Assembly: GCA_963731125.1 (NCBI GenBank)
Contig: CAVSVP010000029.1
Location: 62,001 to 126,000 of the forward strand
DNA: 64,000 nt
Reading direction: 5' to 3'
From: CAVSVP01 sp963731125
GTDB taxonomy: Bacteria > Pseudomonadota > Gammaproteobacteria > Competibacterales > Competibacteraceae
Below, piece by piece: positions 45,571-53,905 of this stretch. The notes under the pieces are model-generated. The model made no database searches. It was not told the DNA's origin and worked only from the letters and a program-made list of their open reading frames with translations. A program made the translations under genes and the position numbers. Within the stretch, counting starts at the first letter, position 1. Every line of letters begins with the position of its first letter.

Positions 45571-45741
45571 ACGGCTAAGGCTAAGATCTTATCTTTGAAT
45601 TGCGCAGAGAAGTCTATTCAGGGGTGGGAACAGTCGCGCTTAGTCCAACTATCCCGCCCCCAAACCTTCTTCCCACTGGCTTATATAAACCGACCGGTGG
45701 CAGGCTCACCGCGGTAACAATAAGGTAGCCGAGGAAGCAGG

Positions 45742-46752
45742 CTAGTAGGGAACCGTCTCCGTCTGAGCGGTTTCCTGGGGATAGGACAGCGGCGAAGTCA
45801 TCCCCAACCGATCTAGGTATTTTTCTGCATCTAACGCCGCCATACAGCCGGTACCAGCGGAAGTCACCGCCTGGCGGTAAACATGATCGGCAACATCACC
45901 CGCGGCAAACACACCTGCTACGCTGGTAGCGGTGGCATCCCCATTGGTACCGCTTTTTACTTTGATATAGCCATCATGCATCTCCAATTGCCCTGTGAAT
46001 AGCTCGGTATTCGGCTTATGGCCAATGGCGATAAACACGCCCTGCAGGCGCTGCTCCGTCGTTTCGCCAGTCTTAATATGGCGGATGCGCATGCCGATTA
46101 CTCCGGACTCATCTCCCAACACTTCATCCAACACACTGTCCATAGCAAGGCGGATATTGCCGTTGTTTACCCTATCCATCAGCTTATCGATTAAAATGGC
46201 TTCCGCGCGAAACTTATCACGGCGATGCACAAGGGTCACTTCCGCAGCAAGGTTGGACAGATATAATGCTTCCTCCACTGCTGTGTTACCACCACCGATC
46301 ACTGCCACCTGTTGCTGGCGATAAAAAAAGCCGTCGCAGGTAGCACAGGCGGAAACTCCCTTGCCTAAAAAGGCCTGTTCTGACGCTAGGCCCAGGTATT
46401 TCGCAGTCGCGCCAGTGGCGATAATTAGTGCATCTGCCGTATACTCACCCGTATCTCCGTTTAAGCGAAATGGCCGTTCTCCTAATCGAACCGTATGGAT
46501 ATGATCGAAAATAATCTCTGTATGAAATCGTTCGGCATGTTGACGCATGCGCTCCATTAAGGCGGGACCCTGTAAACCTTCCGGATCACCTGGCCAATTA
46601 TCCACATCGGTGGTGGTCATTAACTGGCCGCCTTGGGCTAAACCGGTAATCAGCACCGGGTTCAAGTTGGCACGGGCTGCATAAACCGCAGCTGTGTAGC
46701 CGGCCGGACCAGAGCCCAGGATAAGCAGCCGACAATGCTTTTTGTCACTCAT
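45742..46752 (-). CDS. trxB: Thioredoxin-disulfide reductase
   Basis: 336 residues from the ATG giving MSDKKHCRLLILGSGPAGYT, with GGAGA 8 bases upstream; a longer frame to 46782 is rejected. It reduces thioredoxin with NADPH. The FAD site is ILGSGPAGYTAAVYAARANL, the redox pair is in ACATCDGFFYR near residue 138, and the NADPH site is VIGGGNTAVEEALYL. It lies downstream of a TlpA-like thioredoxin gene on the same strand. Confidence 0.96.
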   Translation of the reverse strand: MSDKKHCRLLILGSGPAGYTAAVYAARANLNPVLITGLAQGGQLMTTTDVDNWPGDPEGLQGPALMERMRQHAERFHTEIIFDHIHTVRLGERPFRLNGDTGEYTADALIIATGATAKYLGLASEQAFLGKGVSACATCDGFFYRQQQVAVIGGGNTAVEEALYLSNLAAEVTLVHRRDKFRAEAILIDKLMDRVNNGNIRLAMDSVLDEVLGDESGVIGMRIRHIKTGETTEQRLQGVFIAIGHKPNTELFTGQLEMHDGYIKVKSGTNGDATATSVAGVFAAGDVADHVYRQAVTSAGTGCMAALDAEKYLDRLGMTSPLSYPQETAQTETVPY

Positions 46753-46866
46753 TAATGCAATCTCCGCAAATGATTGCCTCAACGATTAAGGAGATCTTCC
46801 ACCAGGCAACTGCCAGGAAAGACGGGATAGTTTGCTCCTGGCAAAGTAAAATCAATTATCGATAAC

Positions 46867-47415
46867 CTAAGACGCTTCTTTAAGAGCGAGCACTTTGTCC
46901 AATACTTCCGGATCGTCCCATTCAAGTTCGCCGGCTACGCGATAAGCAATGCGACCCTGGGGGTCGATAATAAAGGTCGTCGGCAAACCCTTCACTCCCC
47001 ACTCGCTGGTCATATCCCTGTCCGCCCCCAGTAGTACCGGAAAGTTAACGGCAACGGGAATACTTTCAATAAACATGTCCACCGCTTCTGCGCTATCTCC
47101 CCAATTGACGGCCAACAGCACGACACCCGAATCGCGGGTTTTTTCCCAAGCCCGCTGCATGGAAGGCATTTCCTTGCGGCAGGGAGCGCACCAAGTAGCC
47201 CAGAAATTGAGTATCACTACCTCGCCTTGATGGCCTTCCAAGGTATGCACTTGGCCCTCGGTATCCGTCAATTTAAAATCCGGAGCTTTAGTTTTCTCAG
47301 GCAAAGCAATAAGCGTGCGTAGTTCATCTCCTTTGTCTTGTGCGCTAGCGCTACTGAGAAAACAGAGCAGCAATATACAGCCGAAGGCAATATGCGACGG
47401 ATTTAATATTGTCAT
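46867..47415 (-). CDS. TlpA-like periplasmic thiol-disulfide protein
   Basis: 182 residues. An N-terminal signal peptide (IAFGCILLLCFLSSASAQ) precedes a thioredoxin fold with FWATWCAPCRKEMPSMQRAW near residue 71 and the cis-proline in GLPTTFIIDPQGR. It is probably a periplasmic reductase for cytochrome c maturation or for oxidised periplasmic thiols. It lies upstream of trxB on the same strand, 114 bases away. Exact partners are unknown. Confidence 0.92.
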   Translation of the reverse strand: MTILNPSHIAFGCILLLCFLSSASAQDKGDELRTLIALPEKTKAPDFKLTDTEGQVHTLEGHQGEVVILNFWATWCAPCRKEMPSMQRAWEKTRDSGVVLLAVNWGDSAEAVDMFIESIPVAVNFPVLLGADRDMTSEWGVKGLPTTFIIDPQGRIAYRVAGELEWDDPEVLDKVLALKEAS

Positions 47416-47570
47416 AACAGCCTCTTTAGAGAAATGGTACTTAGCGTCGGGGGTAAAGAAAACGCCAGGCTTATTGTTAGTGCTGCTAATAACTTAGCTA
47501 GATGAAACTGATCCTGGTTTAGCGACGGGTGGCCAGCTTAATTACCTTTCAACGCACCTTAACCACGACA

Positions 47571-47600
47571 AAGGGGTGACGACACTTGCCGCCACCCCTT
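47571..47600 (-). terminator. Hairpin after the secreted-protein gene
   Basis: AAGGGGTG and CACCCCTT form an 8-base-pair stem with a 14-base loop, 41 bases after the stop of the gene at 47642. On the minus strand only three T follow, so termination may be weak. Confidence 0.45.
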
Positions 47601-47641
47601 AATGTTAGTCAGTCAGATCCTGAAATCCAACTCAAGAATAG

Positions 47642-48052
47642 TTATTTATTGCCCTTGAACAGCTCCTGGCGCAGATCCTCTTGCATCTTTTGGCTCCAGA
47701 CCGTCTTCCATTGCCCATCCCGCTTAACCTGAATCTGGTCAGCCGTAATGCTCTTATACTGATCGTTTACGTCACCGCTTATCTGCACATCTTCAAGAAC
47801 GACACGGGCTTTTACGGCACGATCGACATTGGGAATAATATAAAAACTCCCATCCGGCTGCTGGACTACAAAGTCCGATTCCAGAGCAACCAGGGGATCT
47901 GCCTTATCGATGGGGCAAAACACACCGGCCACAGCACATGAAATCCCATTCATTCTACCTTCAACCGTGGCGGCACTAACCATCAACGGCAGCGTCAGTA
48001 AAACCGCAAACAGTGCATTGCGCACAAAGGATAATTTCATCTTTACAATCAT
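47642..48052 (-). CDS. Small secreted protein, function unknown
   Basis: 136 residues. The first ATG has AGGA 6 bases upstream. A clear signal peptide (SFVRNALFAVLLTLPLMVSA) is cut near residue 28. The mature part has two Cys in SCAVAGVFCPIDKADP, then a beta-rich region with QPDGSFYIIPNVDRAVKARV and a charged tail. I do not recognise the family. The gene is divergent from phoB. Confidence 0.75.
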   Translation of the reverse strand: MIVKMKLSFVRNALFAVLLTLPLMVSAATVEGRMNGISCAVAGVFCPIDKADPLVALESDFVVQQPDGSFYIIPNVDRAVKARVVLEDVQISGDVNDQYKSITADQIQVKRDGQWKTVWSQKMQEDLRQELFKGNK

Positions 48053-48373
48053 GACCTTTCCTCTCTTGGTCTCATCACCATAAAAACTGGAAAACTCCAG
48101 TCACCGTCAGTATACCTCACGCCAGTGGCGCTCTGTATACTTTTTTGTGGTTTTTTTGAAAAAAGTTGTTTTTTTATACATGTCCGTAAATTCACTGCGT
48201 TTTCACGTCACTCGATTATTATACGCCAATAGAGTGGTTAATGGATGCGTTCGAGCGACGGCAAATTGTTAAAGATATGCGGTGCATATTAAATAGTGCT
48301 GGACCCGGTTTTGTAATCTCCCTGTAATATTACTCGCCTTAAATAACCCGTTGTCTACGGGAAAACTTGTGCT
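48053..48373. other. 321-base divergent region upstream of phoB
   Basis: It carries the Pho box described separately and, near 48130-48180, long T- and A-runs that are probably intrinsically bent DNA. A possible minus-strand -10 (TATACT) lies about 55 bases upstream of the secreted-protein gene, without a good -35. No gene is seen. Confidence 0.5.
48311..48344 (+). promoter_or_regulatory. Pho box and promoter of phoB-phoR
   Basis: Two direct 7-base repeats, TTGTAAT (48311-48317) and CTGTAAT (48322-48328), are spaced by 4 bases: an 11-base phase, as in the PhoB consensus CTGTNAT. Ten bases after them is a -10-like TTAAAT (48339-48344), the expected spacing for a PhoB-activated promoter. This implies autoregulation under phosphate starvation. 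Confidence 0.8.
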
Positions 48374-49066
48374 ATGAATCCGAAACGCGTTCTGATTGTA
48401 GAAGATGAACAGCCCATCCGTGAGATGGTCGGCTTTGCCCTGGAGAGTGCGGGCTATGAGATTCAGGAAGCGACAGACGCACGCGAGGCTCAGAGCCTGA
48501 TTGCTGAAGGGTTACCTGATCTCATTCTGCTCGATTGGATGCTTCCGGGTATGAGTGGTATCGACTATGCCCGGCGTCTCAAGAAAGAAGAACTCACCAG
48601 GGAAATTCCAGTGATTATGCTCACTGCCCGCGCTGAAGAAGAAGATAAAATCCTTGGTTTGGACAGCGGTGCCGACGATTATGTCACCAAACCTTTTTCA
48701 CCGCGCGAACTGGTAGCCCGCATTAAGGCCGTTATGCGCCGGGGAGGCCCGCCGTTGGCTGATGAAATTTTAGAGGCGAATGGCCTGGTACTGGATACCG
48801 CTAGTCATCGAGTCAGCGCTGGGAATTATATCTTGGATATTGGTCCCACCGAGTACCGGCTGCTAGCATTTTTCATGTCTCACCCCGAACGAGTGTACAG
48901 CCGCAGTCAACTACTGGATCGGGTATGGGGCAGTAACGTTTATGTGGAAGAGCGCACCGTCGACGTCCACATCCGCCGCCTTCGCAAGGCTTTGGAACCC
49001 TACGGACACGATACCCTGATTCAGACAGTACGCGGCGCGGGATACCGCTTTTCTACGAGGGTTTAG
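48374..49066 (+). CDS. phoB: Phosphate regulon response regulator PhoB
   Basis: 230 residues. A receiver domain (IVEDEQPIREMVGFALESAG, phospho-acceptor Asp in DLILLDWMLPGMSG near residue 54, Lys in VTKPFSPRELVARIK) is joined to an OmpR-type winged helix (ERTVDVHIRRLRKAL near residue 195). It activates phosphate-starvation genes. It is preceded by a Pho box and followed after 2 bases by phoR. Confidence 0.96.
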   Translation: MNPKRVLIVEDEQPIREMVGFALESAGYEIQEATDAREAQSLIAEGLPDLILLDWMLPGMSGIDYARRLKKEELTREIPVIMLTARAEEEDKILGLDSGADDYVTKPFSPRELVARIKAVMRRGGPPLADEILEANGLVLDTASHRVSAGNYILDIGPTEYRLLAFFMSHPERVYSRSQLLDRVWGSNVYVEERTVDVHIRRLRKALEPYGHDTLIQTVRGAGYRFSTRV

Positions 49067-49068
49067 GC

Positions 49069-50415
49069 TTGACAAAACTTTGGCTGGCGACTTTGGGCCG
49101 GACGCTGGGATTATTGCTGGGCTCTGCTTTGCTTGGCTGGACTTACGGGCAAATCACCATCACCGTATTGGCAGCCGCCCTTGGCTGCCTTGCTTGGCAT
49201 TTGTTCCATCTCTACCGGCTGGAACGCTGGCTGCGTAAGGGTGCACCCTTTCATCCTCCCAGCACGCACCCGTTGCGGCCAAGCCGCAACTGGAAAGAAG
49301 TCTATGAACAATTCTTCCAGCTGCGGCAGCGTAGCCGCAAACGCAAGCGCAAGGTAAGTCGCACCCTTAAGCAATTTCAGACTGCCGCTGCTGCCTTGCC
49401 GGATGCCATTGTGGTGTTAAGAGAAGATAATACGGTGCAGTGGTGCAACGACGCTTCCCAGCGATTGCTGGAACTATGTCGTCAAGACAGGGATCTGCAG
49501 ATCACTACTCTGGTGCGGCATCCAAGTTTTACTCATTTTCTTAGCCAGCGACGGCACGATAATAGTGTTGAGTTTCCATCGCCGGCGGATGCGGCCATCA
49601 TGCTCAGCGTGCGCCTGGCACCCTACGGCAAAAAGAGATACTTACTGCTCGCTACCGATATTACCCGGATGCATCGTCTAGAGCAGATGCGCCAAGACTT
49701 CATCGCCAATGTTTCCCACGAACTGCGGACACCACTGACGGTGATCACCGGTTATTTGGAAACATTATTGGATAGTGCGGATCCCTGCACCAAATTATGG
49801 CAACGCCCGTTGCGGGGGATGCAACAGCAATCCAGCCGTATGTTGCGTATTGTTGAAGATTTGCTGATGCTTTCGCGTCTGGAAACGCAGACGGAGGGCC
49901 CTCCCCAACGCATCGTCAATGTTCCCTCCTTGCTCGAGACAATTGCTGAAGATGCAGCAGCTCTGAGCGGCGAACGCGCGCATCACATAGAACTGCAAAC
50001 AGACCTCGAGCTACGCATTTTCGGTCACGAGCGGGAGTTGTGCAGCGCCTTCTCTAATCTGGTATTCAACGCGGTATGTCATACCCCCGATAAAGGCCAT
50101 ATCATTATCCGTTGGTATAAGGACGAACGAGGTATTCATATGGAGGTTGAGGACAATGGCGAAGGCATCGCTCCCCAACACCTCCAGCGTATCACTGAGC
50201 GGTTCTACCGGATTAATCGCGACCGGAGTCGGGACAGTGGCGGCACAGGTCTGGGTCTGGCTATCGTTAAACATGTCATGAAAAACCACGGCGGCAGGTT
50301 GAATATTTCCAGCCTTGTGGGTATTGGCAGCATCTTTGCCTGCGATTTTCCGCTAGGATTACACATCAGCGAGAAAACCAGTGCCGATGCTGGTGATAGA
50401 GCGCTAATGCCGTAA
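49069..50415 (+). CDS. phoR: Phosphate regulon sensor kinase PhoR
   Basis: 448 residues from a TTG start 2 bases after phoB, with GAGG upstream. Two N-terminal membrane helices, a basic linker (RQRSRKRKRKVSRTLKQF), a PAS domain with VVLREDNTVQWCNDAS, then the kinase core: H-box FIANVSHELRTPLTVI near residue 212, G boxes DNGEGIAPQH and SGGTGLGLAIVKHV. It phosphorylates PhoB. An IS110 element now lies just after it. Confidence 0.96.
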   Translation: MTKLWLATLGRTLGLLLGSALLGWTYGQITITVLAAALGCLAWHLFHLYRLERWLRKGAPFHPPSTHPLRPSRNWKEVYEQFFQLRQRSRKRKRKVSRTLKQFQTAAAALPDAIVVLREDNTVQWCNDASQRLLELCRQDRDLQITTLVRHPSFTHFLSQRRHDNSVEFPSPADAAIMLSVRLAPYGKKRYLLLATDITRMHRLEQMRQDFIANVSHELRTPLTVITGYLETLLDSADPCTKLWQRPLRGMQQQSSRMLRIVEDLLMLSRLETQTEGPPQRIVNVPSLLETIAEDAAALSGERAHHIELQTDLELRIFGHERELCSAFSNLVFNAVCHTPDKGHIIIRWYKDERGIHMEVEDNGEGIAPQHLQRITERFYRINRDRSRDSGGTGLGLAIVKHVMKNHGGRLNISSLVGIGSIFACDFPLGLHISEKTSADAGDRALMP

Positions 50416-50479
50416 CTCAGCATGACCTGTTATTATGATTCTGACTGGTTTTTTCTTCAAGGTTTGCCGCCCCACCCTT

Positions 50480-50665
50480 GTATCTTGAAGCGTGTGGTGA
50501 TTAGCTACCACCACACGGGACCCGGGAGGTTGTCCCCACCCGAAGACGGCGAGTCTGCTGCGTAGATAATCCCCCGTGTGTCCCTCAATTCGCCACCCCA
50601 GGCTGGACGGTATCCAAGACCGCGGAGTCTGCATGAGCACAAGGTTAGCCTGCGCATGGGAATGA
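50480..50665 (+). ncRNA. Candidate bridge RNA region of the IS110 element
   Basis: About 190 bases upstream of the transposase gene, with strong hairpins: GTGTGGTG/CACCACAC (50492-50516) directly followed by GGGAC/GTCCC (50517-50536), and two small AGAC/GTCT stems at about 50545 and 50617. The 9-mer GACGGTATC at 50606-50614 recurs at 51680-51688, near the right end. In IS110 relatives such a region encodes the RNA that selects target and donor DNA. The call is inference from position and structure. Confidence 0.5.
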
Positions 50666-50677
50666 GGAGTGAAGCCT

Positions 50678-51672
50678 ATGGTTTTCATCGGTATTGACGT
50701 GAGTAAAAAGAAGTTGGATGTCGTCGTGCTGCTGGAGCCCGACACGCTCAACAAGCGCCAAAAGCAGGTGCCTAATACGCCAGAGGGTTTTCAGACCCCC
50801 ATCACCTGGTGCCAGAACCAAACGGGCGCTGCTCCCGAAGAGCTGCACGCGGTGATGGAGGCCACCGGCCCCTATCATGAAGCGCTGGCCCATGCGCTGC
50901 ACGACGCGGGCCTGGTAGTGTCGGTCATCAACCCCAACGCCTTGAAGGACGTTGCCAAGGGCCTGGGGATCAAGGCCAAGAACGATGCGATGGATGCGCT
51001 GACCATTGCTCGCTTCGGGGTGCTCACCCAGCCCCGTCCCTGGCAACCGGAGCCGCCCGAGGTGCGCCAGTTGAGCGCCTTGCTTAAGCGCTTGGCCGCG
51101 GTGGAAACCGACTTGCAACGCGAACGCAACCGTCTTGAGAAAGCCCGTCTCAGCCAACCCAGTGCCGCCTCCGTGATCGCGTCGCTGGCGCGTGGAATTG
51201 CCTTTCTGGAAGCCGAACAGCAGCGCCTGCGGCAAACCCTTGACGATCACATCGATCGCCATCCTCAGCTCAAAGCAGACCGGCAACGCCTGCAATCGAT
51301 CCTGGTATCGGCCCGGTGCTGTCGGGGTGGATGGTCGCCCTCTTGCAGTCCGGCCAACGCTTTGCCTCGGCCGCGCAGTTTGCCTCTTATCTCGGCGTCA
51401 TCCCCACCGTGCATGAGTCCGGCTCCAGCGTCCGTCACCGTCCCCATCTGTCCAAGCTCGGCCCGGCACGGGTGCGCACCAAACTCTATCTGGCCGCCAT
51501 CGTTGCTTGCCGCTGTAATCCCGATGTGCGCACCTTCTATGAGCGGTTGCGCGAACGCGGTAAATGTAAAATGGCAGCCCTCGGCGCTGCCATGCGCAAA
51601 TTGGCTCATAGTTGCTTCGGCGTCATCAAAAACCAAACTGATTTCCAACCTCAGACCACTCAGAAGGTTTGA
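50678..51672 (+). pseudogene. IS110-family transposase, frameshifted
   Basis: The start is the ATG 8 bases after GAGGAG (MVFIGIDVSKKKLDVVVLLE). The RuvC-like DEDD domain is intact (IGIDVSK, MEATGPYHEAL, NDAMDALTIARFG). Near 51300 the frame breaks: the text runs LQSILVSARC, whereas the +1 frame gives GIGPVLSGWMVALL and continues to VIKNQTDFQPQTTQKV. One missing C in the conserved IPGIG motif explains it. The C-terminal Ser domain (FASYLGVIPTVHESGSSV) is intact in the second frame. The protein is probably inactive unless rescued by frameshifting. Confidence 0.85.
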
Positions 51673-51720
51673 CTTTCAAGACGGTATCTACCGGGCAGGT
51701 GAATTGGTGGAGGAGTCTCT

Positions 51721-52227
51721 ATGCGCTTACTCTTAATTCGTCACGCCATTGCCGAAGACGCGGAACAGTTTACTGAAGCTGGTGGAATAGACGGCGAGTG
51801 TCCGCTTACCGAAAGCGGCCGCAAGAGGATGCGTAAAGGAGCCAATCGGCTGCGATCGCAACTAGACACTATTGATCTGCTTGCCAGCAGCCCGCAACTC
51901 CGCGCTAGAGAAACGGCCGAAATTGTGGCCCGTGCTTTTGGCAATTTGCCTGTCTTGGAACGTCCTGATTTATCTCCAGACAATCCCTTAGAGCCTACAC
52001 TTACATGGCTTGGAACACCGCCGACAACTGACACGCTGGCTTTGGTGGGCCATGTACCTCAGTTGACGCTATTAGCGGGGATTCTTATCACTGGAATGCC
52101 CCAACCTCTGTTCAGTTTGAAGAAAGGTGGCGTTGCCCTACTTGACTTTACCACCACGGTGGAGCCTGGCGCTGGAAGGCTAATCTGGCTTCTGACACCT
52201 GCTCAGCTGCGTAGTTTAAAGGATTGA
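51721..52227 (+). CDS. sixA: Phosphohistidine phosphatase SixA
   Basis: 168 residues of the histidine-phosphatase superfamily, with the catalytic RHA in MRLLLIRHAIAEDAEQF, and SSPQLRARETAEIV and ALVGHVPQLTLL carrying the other active residues. In E. coli SixA removes phosphate from His of phosphorelay or PTS proteins. GGAGGAG stands 7 bases before the ATG. ppx follows. Confidence 0.93.
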   Translation: MRLLLIRHAIAEDAEQFTEAGGIDGECPLTESGRKRMRKGANRLRSQLDTIDLLASSPQLRARETAEIVARAFGNLPVLERPDLSPDNPLEPTLTWLGTPPTTDTLALVGHVPQLTLLAGILITGMPQPLFSLKKGGVALLDFTTTVEPGAGRLIWLLTPAQLRSLKD

Positions 52228-52323
52228 ATTATTAGAACATCCACTAAAATTGCTCTGTGGTAGTTTCGCAAGAGCTCTGACGAGATGACTTTGCCCTAGA
52301 CCGTCACCGGGAAATTATGCGCC

Positions 52324-53817
52324 GTGTCCGACACTATTGCTGCTATTGATCTTGGTTCTAATAGTTTTCATATGATCGTTGCCCGAATGGCTAATGGTCA
52401 TTTACAGATCGTCGATCGTCTTCGCGAGATGGTGCAATTGGCGGCCGGCCTGGACAAAAAGCACAGACTCGCCGAAGAGGCGCAGGTCCGAGCGCTGGAG
52501 TGTCTGGCTCGGTTTGGGCAGCGCCTACATCATCTCTCCAGATCACGAGTGCGCATTGTCGGCACCAACACCTTGCGCCAAGCCCGCAACGGCCAGGATT
52601 TTCTGGCCAAAGCCGAGGACGTATTAGGGCATCCCGTAGAGGTGGTTAGTGGCATGGAAGAAGCACGCCTAATTTATTTGGGAGTTGCTCATAGTGTAGC
52701 TAACGTGGAAGGACGGCGGTTAGTCGTGGATATTGGCGGTGGCAGCACGGAACTGATCATTGGTGAACAGTTTGAATCCCTTTATCTGGAAAGTTTAGGC
52801 ATGGGTTGCGTCAGTATGACACAGAAGTACTTTTCGGGAGAGCGTATTCAAGAGACCGAGTTGCGCGACGCAGAGCTGGCAGTGCGCCTAAAAATGGAAC
52901 CGATAACGCTCGGCTATCAAGCGCTAGGGTGGCAGCATGTGATAGGCGCATCAGGGACTATTCGGGCTATCCGCGATATCGTGGTTGCCGAAGGTTGGAG
53001 TAAAAAAGATATCTCGCTCCCCGCTCTGCAGCGCTTGCGTGCTGCGCTGTTGCAAGAAAGCAAAACGGTTAATATCGTAGAACGCTGGAATCTCCATCCC
53101 GCGCGTGCTCAAGTGTTGACGGGCGGTTTCACAGTCTTGTACGGCCTCTGTGAAGCGTTAGGTGTGGAGCACCTGCAGGTTTCTGACGGTGCCCTGCGAG
53201 AAGGTTTACTATACGATTTAATGGGCAGAATTCGCCATGAGGATGTGCGACATCGAACTATCGCAGCGTTGAGCCACCGCTACGGTATAGACAGCGAGCA
53301 GGCTGAGCGGGTAACCGCAACTTGCCAGAACCTCCTAACTCAGGCCCGCACGGTTTGGGGACTGGAGGGCGAGGAGTATGGTTATGCCCTCGAATGGGCG
53401 GCCCGCCTCCATGAGATAGGTTTAGCCATTGCCCATAATCAACACCATAAACACGGCGCTTATGTGATCGCCCATGCCGATCTGCCTGGCTTTTCGCGCA
53501 GTGAACAGGGGCTCCTAGCAGCCTTGATCCGAGGCCAGCGCCGTAAATTTTCCCCTAAGATTTTTACCAATCTCCCCAAGGACACCATCGTGCCTGCACA
53601 ATGTCTCGGCGTGCTGTTGCGTCTCGCCATCGTTTTACACCGTAGTCGCAGTCGGCAGCTCCTACCCGACATTGCGCTGCAAATCGCCGGACAGCAGGTT
53701 GCACTGCGATTTCCACCTAATTGGTTGAATGCGCATCCGCTGACTCGTGCCGATCTGGAAGTAGAAGCCGAGCATTTGCAGAAGGCAGGTTTTAAACTGG
53801 TCATTGGGCAAGCGTAG
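52324..53817 (+). CDS. ppx: Exopolyphosphatase (Ppx/GppA)
   Basis: 497 residues from a GTG start. The ASKHA-type ATPase fold motifs are IAAIDLGSNSFHMIVAR at the start and LVVDIGGGSTELIIGEQFES near residue 137; the C-terminal half holds an HD-like region (WAARLHEIGLAIAHNQHHKH). It releases phosphate from polyphosphate chains; a related role on pppGpp is possible. Its position near phoBR and sixA fits phosphate metabolism. Confidence 0.94.
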   Translation: MSDTIAAIDLGSNSFHMIVARMANGHLQIVDRLREMVQLAAGLDKKHRLAEEAQVRALECLARFGQRLHHLSRSRVRIVGTNTLRQARNGQDFLAKAEDVLGHPVEVVSGMEEARLIYLGVAHSVANVEGRRLVVDIGGGSTELIIGEQFESLYLESLGMGCVSMTQKYFSGERIQETELRDAELAVRLKMEPITLGYQALGWQHVIGASGTIRAIRDIVVAEGWSKKDISLPALQRLRAALLQESKTVNIVERWNLHPARAQVLTGGFTVLYGLCEALGVEHLQVSDGALREGLLYDLMGRIRHEDVRHRTIAALSHRYGIDSEQAERVTATCQNLLTQARTVWGLEGEEYGYALEWAARLHEIGLAIAHNQHHKHGAYVIAHADLPGFSRSEQGLLAALIRGQRRKFSPKIFTNLPKDTIVPAQCLGVLLRLAIVLHRSRSRQLLPDIALQIAGQQVALRFPPNWLNAHPLTRADLEVEAEHLQKAGFKLVIGQA

Positions 53818-53905
53818 GGCTAGCCAGCTTTAATCTTTCCTATCATCTGGCTTAAGCTCAATAGCAGCCTAATATTTCGCGCTATGATTACGAGTGTTTC
53901 GTTTC

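Larger units (their letters stand above)
50470..51700 (+). mobile_element. IS110-family insertion element between phoR and sixA
   Basis: It has a transposase with the DEDD and Ser domains of IS110, a long non-coding 5' region, and no terminal inverted repeats, as expected for this family. Both edges are approximate. It separates phoR from sixA, whose own ribosome site remains. Confidence 0.7.

Noticed and set aside
50645..51295. 216-residue frame antisense to the IS110 transposase
   Set aside because: It mirrors the coding strand of the transposase; no ribosome site or family features.
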